Below are positions 18,965 through 25,690 of a DNA stretch of 64,000 bases, piece after piece. A program made the position numbers and the translations under genes. This DNA is from MFD04580-c1 sp963702995 (GTDB lineage: Bacteria > Planctomycetota > Phycisphaerae > Tepidisphaerales > Tepidisphaeraceae): NCBI GenBank assembly GCA_963702995.1, contig OY969783.1:1178001-1242000 (forward strand). The letters are read 5' to 3'. Below the pieces are notes generated by a model, which saw only the letters and a list, made by a program, of their open reading frames with translations, had not been told where the DNA came from and did no database searches. Positions within the stretch are counted from its first letter, which is position 1; every line of letters starts with the position of its first letter.

Positions 18965-19453
18965 TCAGGCCCGTCGTGGGCCCAATAGCGAGAATCGCCC
19001 CCACCGTACCGCCGGGATCGAGAGGACGACAAAGCTCACGCCCCAGCGCACTGCGTCCCGGTACGCACTGACGCGATCCTGGTAGATGTTGCACGAGATC
19101 GCCAAGCCCACCGACGTGACCGCGAAGTACAGTGCCAACGAGGCGGCGCAAGTGCAGAAGGTCGCCGCAAACGCGGCCAATACCCGTCGAACTGACATGG
19201 CCCCGCGCGACGACGATGACGCATAGTCGAGCGAGGCCAGCGGCTTGGCTGTTCCCGGCCGCAGTTCGGTTGCCGTTGTCGGGCGTCCCGATCGGAGCAG
19301 AAATCTGAGGGCATGCACGGCCGGGATGCCGAAGAGGAAAGCCGTCGCAAAAAGAAAGACACCGATGAGCGCACTCTCTTTGCGCGAACGGCCGGTGCCG
19401 AGTGCATCCGGCAGCAGTGAGAGTCCCCCCGCGATCAGCCCGAACGCGAGCAT
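18965..19453 (-). CDS. Four-helix membrane protein, paralogue of the downstream gene
   Basis: 162 residues with four hydrophobic segments: two N-terminal (FGLIAGGLSLL and IGVFLFATAFLFGIPAV) and two that match the neighbouring 121-residue protein (AAFAATFCTCAASLALYFAV and VRWGVSFVVLSIPAVRWGRF). The frame remains open upstream of ATG 19453 and reads SAIDQAVVGVLGSICA, which suggests a longer N-terminus, perhaps in another frame or with an unusual start. The function is unknown. Confidence 0.6.
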   Translation of the reverse strand: MLAFGLIAGGLSLLPDALGTGRSRKESALIGVFLFATAFLFGIPAVHALRFLLRSGRPTTATELRPGTAKPLASLDYASSSSRGAMSVRRVLAAFAATFCTCAASLALYFAVTSVGLAISCNIYQDRVSAYRDAVRWGVSFVVLSIPAVRWGRFSLLGPRRA

Positions 19454-19602
19454 CGCGCAGATGCTGCCAAGAACGCCTACAACGGCTTGATCGATCGCCG
19501 ATTTCGACCGCGACGAGGCGCGGCTGGGCCCCGGTAGTGCAGGACCGGCGGTGCAGTCGTCCGCGGCTGTGAAAAATCGTCAGCCAAAGAGCCCCCTTCC
19601 GC

Positions 19603-20454
19603 TCAATCCGTCGCCCGCTCCTGCGGCGGCGGCTTGTCGTCGGCGTCGTAGGCGGAATCGGAGTTCTCGTCCTGGACTTCCACGCGTTCCATCGAGATGG
19701 CGCGGCCGGTGTCGGTGTCGATCTCGGCGATCGCCCCGCAGAGCCGCACGTCGCCGGTCGCCACGTCGAAGCTGTGGGGCATGCTCGTCGTCATATGTTT
19801 GATGACGCGGTCCTTCCGGCGGCCGAGGACCGAATCGTATGGGCCGCACATCCCCAGGTCGCTGATGTAGGCCGAGCCGCCGGGCAGGATCTTGGCGTCG
19901 GCCGTGGGGATGTGCGTGTGCGTGCCGACGATCATCGACGCCCGGCTGTCGAGCCAGTGGCCCAGCGCCACCTTCTCGCTGCTGGCCTCGGCATGCACGT
20001 CGCAGACGATCACCTTCACGGCCTTGGGGATCTGGCTTAGGACCTTGTCACAGGCGGCGAAAGGGTCGTCGGAGGGCAGGTTCATAAAGATGCGGCCGAG
20101 GACGCAGAAGACGCCGACCTGGATGCCGGAGTTCGTCGTCACGACCGTAAACGTGCGCCCGGCGGCGCTGGCGGCGAGGTTGGCCGGCCGCACGATCCGC
20201 TCGCTCGCCTGGAGCATCGGGACGATGTCCATCTTCTTGAAGACGTGATCGCCGAGCGTCACCACGTCAATCCCGTAAGAGCGGATCTTGGAGAACAGGT
20301 TTTGGGTGATGCCGGTGCCGCCGGCGATGTTCTCGGCGTTGGCGATGACGAAATCGATCTTCTTCTCGCGCACCAGTTGCGGAAGCCGCCGGTGAACCGC
20401 CTGCCGACCGGGGCGGCCGACGATGTCACCAATACATAGGATGCGAAGGGGCAT
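19603..20454 (-). CDS. YmdB family metallophosphoesterase
   Basis: A 283-residue protein of the TIGR00282/YmdB family, a dinuclear metal phosphodiesterase known in Bacillus to hydrolyse cyclic nucleotides. Metal-binding motifs: ILCIGDIVGRPGR (Asp, residue 8), IANAENIAGGTGI (Glu and Asn, about 42), TLGDHVFKKMDI (His about 69; commonly GNH in relatives), VCDVHAEASSEK (His, about 150) and IVGTHTHIPTADA (His-X-His, about 176). The C-terminus after about 255 is acidic and dispensable-looking. Cytoplasmic; no signal peptide. Divergent from the GH39-like gene. Confidence 0.88.
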   Translation of the reverse strand: MPLRILCIGDIVGRPGRQAVHRRLPQLVREKKIDFVIANAENIAGGTGITQNLFSKIRSYGIDVVTLGDHVFKKMDIVPMLQASERIVRPANLAASAAGRTFTVVTTNSGIQVGVFCVLGRIFMNLPSDDPFAACDKVLSQIPKAVKVIVCDVHAEASSEKVALGHWLDSRASMIVGTHTHIPTADAKILPGGSAYISDLGMCGPYDSVLGRRKDRVIKHMTTSMPHSFDVATGDVRLCGAIAEIDTDTGRAISMERVEVQDENSDSAYDADDKPPPQERATD

Positions 20455-20625
20455 GTGCGGCGGAGTATACCGTTGCGGCGACCGCGGCGAAGCGTGGGGC
20501 GGCCGACAAATCAGGGCATGGTGCGGCGGCGGCTCGTGACAACCGCTGGCGTTCCGTGGCTCGTCGGGGTTCGGTTACAATCCATCGCGGTCGTCGCCTA
20601 CTGCCTTCGCTTTCGCGGGAACCCC

Positions 20626-22122
20626 ATGACTCAACTGCATTTGGACCTTCTGAACCTCGACCGCCTGGTGAGCCCGATCTGGTCGTTCGGCGGGGCCGTC
20701 GCGTCGGCCGCCCTGCTTGCCCGCGACGACGTTCGCCAGCACCTGCTGATTTGCCGCGACGAGCTGGGGTTTCGCCATGTGCGTTGCGCCGGGATGCTCT
20801 GCGACGCGATGGGCGTCGCGACGGCGGAGGGAAAACTTGATTTTGTTCGCATCGAGCAGTCGCTCGACTGGCTGATGGAGAATAACTTCCTCCCCTTCTT
20901 CCAGCTTTCGGGGATGCCGGCGTCCCTGGCGCGCGATGAGCAGATGATCCCCGTCGGCGGCCGATCGGGCGGCCCGCCGAAGGATTGGGGGCGATGGGCC
21001 GATCTGGTGTCGGCCCTGGCGACGCAGATCGACGGCCGCTACGGATGCGACGGCCGCGAGTGGTATTTTGAAGTATGGGATGCGCCCGACACGGCCGCGT
21101 GGGCCGGGTCGCGCGAAGAATACTTTCGGCTGTACGACATCTCGTCCCGGGCGATCAAGGAAGTTCATCGCGAGTATCGCGTCGGCGGGCCCGGCGTTTC
21201 GAGCGTCGAGTGGCTCGACGCTTTCTTGGAACATCTCGGCAAGCCATCGGAGGACTATCGACTGATGGAGCCGCGCTGCGATTTCGTCAGCATCGCATCG
21301 CGCTACGCTTCGGCGGCGACGGCACCCAATGCGCCCTCGGCGGATCCGGCCGCGGCGGAACCGGGCACGAGCATGTCGCCCGAGCCGATGGGCATCGGCG
21401 CCCTGGCTCGGGTCGCCCGGAAGAAAGTGGCGGCCGCCCTCGGCGAGACTGTCCCCGTCATCTGTTCCTCCTGGCACGGGGCCGGCACGCCGCGGCACCC
21501 CGGCGCCACCTTCGACGACTGCAACAACGCCGCCTTCATCTGCCGAACCGTCTTCGAACTGTCGGAGACGTGCGAGGGAGCGATCTACTCGGACGCGACC
21601 GACATCTCGGACGACGGGGGCGGCTTCCGCTTCGAGCCTTTCCACAACGGCCAGGGCCTAATCACGGTGAACGACATCCGCAAGAGCGGGTTTCACGCGT
21701 TTCGGCTGCTGAACGAGCACGCCGGGTACCATGTCGAGCGCGTCCCGGCCGCCTGGGTCGACCCGGTCCCCGGGTTGGGCTGCATGGCGAGCAAATCGGA
21801 ATACACGTTGCGGCTGCTCTTCTGGTATCACGACCCGCATGGCCCAGTCGCGCCCAAGACAACCCGTTTCACGATCGAAGGGCTCCCCGAGACGATCCGC
21901 AGCGCTCAGATAGAGGTGATTCGCCCCGCCGCCGGAAGCGCCTACGAAGCCTGGACCGAGATCGGCCGCCCGGTCTTCGTCACCCGGCACGTCCTGGACG
22001 CGTTGGAATCGGCCAGCCTCCCGGCCAGCATCGACGTGGACTTCCGCGACTACCCCCCGCGCCTGGACCCGGGCATGGTGATGCAACTCGTCATCCAGTT
22101 GCCCTTCGACGACCCGACATAA
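20626..22122 (+). CDS. GH39-like protein lacking both catalytic glutamates (probable pseudo-glycosidase)
   Basis: A 498-residue protein with the TIM-barrel plus C-terminal beta-domain layout of GH39 beta-xylosidases: ELGFRHVRCAGMLCDAMGV (about 45), FLPFFQLSGMPASLA (about 90), REWYFEVWDAPDTAAW (about 144), then CNNAAFICRTVFELSE and HNGQGLITVNDIRKSGFHAF. Active GH39 enzymes carry the acid/base Glu in a WNEPN motif and the nucleophile in a TEW motif. Here these read WDAPD and SSW, so both carboxylates are missing. No signal peptide. It may bind rather than cut sugars. ATG 20626 is chosen as the first position before conserved sequence. Followed by a strong hairpin terminator. Confidence 0.8.
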   Translation: MTQLHLDLLNLDRLVSPIWSFGGAVASAALLARDDVRQHLLICRDELGFRHVRCAGMLCDAMGVATAEGKLDFVRIEQSLDWLMENNFLPFFQLSGMPASLARDEQMIPVGGRSGGPPKDWGRWADLVSALATQIDGRYGCDGREWYFEVWDAPDTAAWAGSREEYFRLYDISSRAIKEVHREYRVGGPGVSSVEWLDAFLEHLGKPSEDYRLMEPRCDFVSIASRYASAATAPNAPSADPAAAEPGTSMSPEPMGIGALARVARKKVAAALGETVPVICSSWHGAGTPRHPGATFDDCNNAAFICRTVFELSETCEGAIYSDATDISDDGGGFRFEPFHNGQGLITVNDIRKSGFHAFRLLNEHAGYHVERVPAAWVDPVPGLGCMASKSEYTLRLLFWYHDPHGPVAPKTTRFTIEGLPETIRSAQIEVIRPAAGSAYEAWTEIGRPVFVTRHVLDALESASLPASIDVDFRDYPPRLDPGMVMQLVIQLPFDDPT

Positions 22123-22123
22123 G

Positions 22124-22145
22124 AAAGGGGAGGCTCCCCTTTTTC
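22124..22145 (+). terminator. Intrinsic terminator after the GH39-like gene
   Basis: The stem AAAGGGG-AGGCT-CCCCTTT is followed by further T residues, starting two bases after the GH39-like stop. It is also the first unit of the palindrome cluster that reaches to 22240. Confidence 0.7.
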
Positions 22146-22185
22146 GCGGCACGAAGAACGGGGCTTCTCCCTTTTTTCAGGGCGT

Positions 22186-22240
22186 GAAAGGGGAGCCTCC
22201 CCATTATAGCTGCGGCGATCAATGGGGAGTCTCCCCTTTC
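22186..22240. repeat. Inverted repeat of GGGGAG(N)CTCCCC units
   Basis: Left arm 22186-22205 and right arm 22221-22240 are inverted copies with one mismatch. Each arm is itself a palindrome of the same kind as the terminator at 22124-22145, so the 120-base gap holds several nested alternative hairpins. The right arm ends 12 bases before the amidohydrolase ATG and could fold over its leader. Confidence 0.75.
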
Positions 22241-22251
22241 TTGAGGTCTCG

Positions 22252-23200
22252 ATGGGTGTTACGCGACGGGATGTTCTGGGGGGTTGGCTGGTCGGAACGG
22301 CTGGGGTGGTGATGGGAGTTGGAGGATCGCCGCTGCGGGGGGCGGAGGATGGGGCGTCGGTTCTTGATACCCACACGCACTTTTACGATCCGACGCGGCC
22401 GCAGGGCGTGCCGTGGCCGGAACAGGGGGACGCTGTCCTCTATCGGAAGGTTCTTCCCGACGAGTGGGAGCGACTCGCGCGGCCGACAGGGGTCACACGA
22501 ACCGTCGTCGTTGAAGCCAGCGCATGGCCCGAGGACAACGAATGGGCCCTGACGCTCGCGGAGCAATACCCTTCGATCGTCGGCTTCGTGGGCAACCTCC
22601 CGGCCGGCACGCCCGAGTTTCGGCCGCTCTTCGCGCGCTTCGCGAAGAACGCCCTCTTTCGCGGCATCCGCCTCCGCGGCGAGAGTTGGCGGAAATCGAT
22701 TGAGCAGCCCGCCCTGCTCGACGACCTGCGCCGCCTGGCGGGCGCAGGGTTGCAGGCTGATGTAAATATTGGGCCGGCCGCCCTGCTCGACGCGGCCCGA
22801 CTGGCCGACGCCGTCCCGACGCTGCGGATTGTGCTCGATCACTGCGCCAACGTCCCGATTGATGGCAAGGCGCCGCCGGCGGCCTGGCTGAAGGGGATTG
22901 AGGAGATGGCCGGCCGCAAGAATGTTTGGTGCAAGGTGTCGGGCCTGGTTGAGGGGACCGGCCGCCGCAACGCCGACGCGCCCGCCGGACTCGCCTTTTA
23001 CCGCCCGACCCTCGATGCCCTCTGGACGTCGTTCGGTTCGGATCGACTGATCTTCGGAAGCAACTGGCCGGTCAGCGCGGTTCGCCAAGTACGGGACGGT
23101 GGTCGAGATCGCAAAGTCCTACTTCGCCGAGAAAGGGCCTGAAGCGCTGCGGAAGGTGATGGTAGGAAATGGGGCCCACGCCTATGCGGTGAAAGCTTAG
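22252..23200 (+). CDS. Tat-exported metal-dependent amidohydrolase (PF04909-like), one frameshift near the 3' end
   Basis: An amidohydrolase_2 type TIM-barrel hydrolase, a family including lactonases and decarboxylases of sugar and aromatic catabolism. N-terminal Tat-like signal (VTRRDVLGGWLVGTAGVVMG), then the metal motif LDTHTHFYDP, RGIRLRGESW, IVLDHCANVP and LIFGSNWPVS. After NWPVS near 23080 the frame shifts by +1 and continues FAKYGTVVEIAKSYFAEKG to a stop at 23198-23200, the expected family C-terminus. ATG 22252 has GAGG upstream; the earlier ATG at 22222 lies in the palindrome. It may act with the Tat-exported oxidoreductase class of carbohydrate enzymes (inference). Confidence 0.83.
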
Positions 23201-23245
23201 GGATGTGGTCCGGTCGGTGCGCGCAGTCACCCGTCTTGAGACGAC

Positions 23246-24688
23246 CTACCCGATCAGCTTCCCCAGCGTCGCAACCGCCTGCTCCACCTGCTCCGACCAG
23301 AGCAGCCCACAGTTGATCCGGACGCAGTTGCGATACTTCCCCGTGGCGGAAAAGACGACGCCGGGGCAGATGGAGATGCCCTTTTGGATCGCCCGGTGGT
23401 GAAGGTCAACGGAATCAACGCGCTCCGGCAGCTCGGCCCACAGGAGAAATCCGCCCTGCGGGCGGGTGATGCGGGTTTCGGCGGGGAAGTGGTGGGCCAG
23501 CAGCTCGCTCATCCGCTCGACCTGTCGTCGATAGATCGTCGTCACCTTGCGCAGGTGCCTCTCGTAACTGCCGTTCTCCATGAACTGGGCGAGCGCCATC
23601 TGCGGCAGCGTCGGCGTGGCGATGTTCAGCCAGGCTTTCATCCGGGAGACTTCCTTCATCCACTTTCCGGGGATGCACCAGCCGATCCGCAGGCCGGTGG
23701 CGACCGTCTTCGAGAAGCCGCCGCATGCCATCACGTGGCTGGCGGCCGACGATTCGTTGTCATAGCTCCGGCAGGCCCGCGGCTTCTCATGGGCGTAGGC
23801 GAGATCGGCGTAGATGTCGTCCTCGATCAAGGCGACGTTCGCCTGCCGGGTCATGGCCACCAGCCGCCGGCGGTCCTCGTCGGGCATGATCGAGCCGAGC
23901 GGGTTGTTGACCGTCGGGATCAGCACCACCGCCTTGACCAAATGCTGGCTCAGGACCACCTCCAAAGCGTCCAGCGACAGACCGGTGCGCGGGTGCGTGG
24001 GGATCTCCAGGGCCTTCACCCCGAGCATCTCAATTGTCTGCAAGATCCCCCAGTAGGTCGGTGATTCCAAGGCGATCGTATCGCCGGGCCGGGTGACGGC
24101 CCGGAGGCAGAGGTGGATCGCCTCCAGCGCTCCGCTGGTGATGACCACATCCTCCGGGGCCAGCGTACACCCCGCCCGCAGGTACCACCGCGCGACCTGG
24201 CGGCGGAGGTTCGGCATGCCCGCCGGCGGCGCATACGCGGCCGACAGCAGCGGCTGCGAACGGCTGATTGAATTCATCAGCGAATTCACCGCCTTCATCG
24301 ACCAGTCCGACACCGCCCCGTTGGCCGCCCCCAGCGCTATGACCCCCGGCTGACCGAACTCCGTGAGCAGTGAGAGCCCCAGGTCGCCCACGGTTACGGC
24401 CGTGGGCGTCTCCGACGGCTGCGACATCTGCGGCTCTTCAACATTCTCCCGCCGCAGCGCCCGCACATAGAACCCCGACTGCGGCCGGGCCTGCAGGCGC
24501 CCCCGATCCTCCAACACCCGGTACGCCGCAATCACCGTCGAAATCGACACCTTCCACTGCGCGCTCAACGACCGCACCGACGGCGCACGACTCCCCACCG
24601 CCAGAGTCCCGCGATCGATCATCTGGACCACTCGCGCCGCAACTGATTCGTAAATAGGGACCTTATGGTCCTTCTTAAGCTTGTGCAT
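23246..24688 (-). CDS. MocR/PdxR-type regulator: GntR HTH fused to class I aminotransferase domain
   Basis: About 480 residues. Residues 1-70 form a GntR winged helix (VPIYESVAARVVQMIDRGTL, SRAPSVRSLSAQWKVSISTV). A fold-type I PLP domain follows: PPAGMPNLRRQVARW, TSGALEAIHLCLRAV, IPTVNNPLGSIMP, LIEDDIYADLAY, and the PLP lysine in CGGFSKTVATGLRIGW. Such proteins usually regulate transcription in response to PLP or amino-metabolites, and some keep aminotransferase activity. ATG 24688 is chosen; a GTG 15 bases upstream is possible. Divergent from a small ORF at 24907, whose promoter it might control, a frequent arrangement for MocR proteins. Confidence 0.88.
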   Translation of the reverse strand: MHKLKKDHKVPIYESVAARVVQMIDRGTLAVGSRAPSVRSLSAQWKVSISTVIAAYRVLEDRGRLQARPQSGFYVRALRRENVEEPQMSQPSETPTAVTVGDLGLSLLTEFGQPGVIALGAANGAVSDWSMKAVNSLMNSISRSQPLLSAAYAPPAGMPNLRRQVARWYLRAGCTLAPEDVVITSGALEAIHLCLRAVTRPGDTIALESPTYWGILQTIEMLGVKALEIPTHPRTGLSLDALEVVLSQHLVKAVVLIPTVNNPLGSIMPDEDRRRLVAMTRQANVALIEDDIYADLAYAHEKPRACRSYDNESSAASHVMACGGFSKTVATGLRIGWCIPGKWMKEVSRMKAWLNIATPTLPQMALAQFMENGSYERHLRKVTTIYRRQVERMSELLAHHFPAETRITRPQGGFLLWAELPERVDSVDLHHRAIQKGISICPGVVFSATGKYRNCVRINCGLLWSEQVEQAVATLGKLIG

Positions 24689-24723
24689 CGCATCACCCAG
24701 CACAGTTCAGGCCTGGAATTACG

Positions 24724-24784
24724 GGTACAGATTTGCTGTTAGAAAACTGTGCCGGTTACAATTCCTGATATCTGATACTGTACC
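24724..24784. promoter_or_regulatory. Candidate operator in the divergent region beside the MocR-type gene
   Basis: GGTACAG at 24724-24730 and its inverted copy CTGTACC at 24778-24784 are 47 bases apart in an unusually A/T-rich part of the intergenic region, which also contains GATATCTGATACTG. They are placed where an autoregulated divergent promoter would be expected. Seen by eye only. Confidence 0.25.
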
Positions 24785-24906
24785 TATCGTACGGCCGCAA
24801 GCATATACTTCCACGACAACCAACCGCCCGCGTTTGCACCGCATCGAGAAGGTCTCAGTGCGTTGGAGGCATAACGCCGGGCCAGGAGGTGACGAGGAGT
24901 TTAGTC

Positions 24907-25101
24907 ATGTCAGCAGATCAGAATGGCGAGTTTGGCGGCGAGTACATGGTTCAGGACCGCGACCACATGAGCGAGGTCAAAGGCTCGGAAAAGGCTCAAG
25001 GCCGTCAGACCGAACAGTCGGAGGCGGGTGCTCGTCAGCAGGGCGGCAGCGGCAAGAACGCCAAGCGGCCGCAATCCGATTCGCAGCGTCAGGTTCACTG
25101 A
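24907..25101 (+). CDS. Small hydrophilic, probably disordered protein
   Basis: 64 residues rich in Gln, Gly, Ser, Glu and Lys, without hydrophobic core (MSADQNGEFGGEYMVQDRD, then GARQQGGSGKNAKRPQSDSQ). It resembles small stress- or hydrophilin-like proteins in composition, but I recognise no family. The start is well supported by AGGAGGTGACGAGGAG just upstream of ATG 24907. A hairpin terminator candidate follows at 25155. It is divergent from the MocR-type regulator and may be its target. Confidence 0.6.
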   Translation: MSADQNGEFGGEYMVQDRDHMSEVKGSEKAQGRQTEQSEAGARQQGGSGKNAKRPQSDSQRQVH

Positions 25102-25154
25102 GCAACGCTCCGTCAGAAATAACTGCTGGTCCTTCGGCGGTTTAGGATGGGACG

Positions 25155-25192
25155 GGCCACGGCAGGAATACTCGCCGTGGCCGCTCTGTTTC
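25155..25192 (+). terminator. Terminator-like hairpin
   Basis: GGCCACGGC (25155-25163) pairs with GCCGTGGCC (25174-25182), a perfect 9-bp stem followed by GCTCTGTTTCTG. The T-run is weak. It lies 54 bases after the small hydrophilic gene. The remainder of 25102-25423 shows no clear gene. Confidence 0.5.
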
Positions 25193-25423
25193 TGGGCCTG
25201 ACGCGGGCCGCTCATCGAGAATCTCGGGCCAGCTCGCGTGCGTCCGCCGGCACCGCCGGAGTCTGTTGCCATTCGACCCCCACACCCTTACTATACCCAA
25301 ACATTCCGCTGGAGAAAGAACCGGTCGGGCGCCGATGACGTTGCAACGGCGGGTCGTCACGGTTAAAGCCTGCTGCCTGTGGGGTCATCACGATGGGCAT
25401 CACCACGGTCAAGGAGGATCGTC

Positions 25424-25588
25424 ATGGGTCGCAATCGACCACCTTGTTGGAGCTTCGGTCCCCGCGCTTGGGCGAGTCTTGGCGGCCGCGGGCCATCGGA
25501 CGATTGTGGCGCCGCTTCCTTTCTCACTGGCCCGGCCGGCGCTCCGTTTCACGGTGCCGCGCCGCTCCGCGGCTCGGCCGCGCAATGA
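25424..25588 (+). CDS. Possible 54-codon leader ORF coupled to the topoisomerase A gene
   Basis: ATG 25424 has an ideal AAGGAGG eight bases upstream, and the frame ends in TGA at 25586-25588, overlapping an ATG at 25585 (ATGA). The product is Trp/Gly/Pro-rich and unlike any family I know. The strong ribosome site and the ATGA overlap suggest translation. ATG 25585 in turn reads TPRLDDQA and, after one assumed +1 indel near 25610, runs into the topoisomerase frame. It may instead be a chance frame. Confidence 0.35.
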   Translation: MGRNRPPCWSFGPRAWASLGGRGPSDDCGAASFLTGPAGAPFHGAAPLRGSAAQ

Positions 25589-25690
25589 CACCAAGATTGG
25601 ACGATCAGGCGCCTAAACGAGCAGGCCGCACAGGAGGCGACGGATGGCAGCGAAGAGTTCGGGCGCACCGCAAAGCATGAGGCAACGGGT

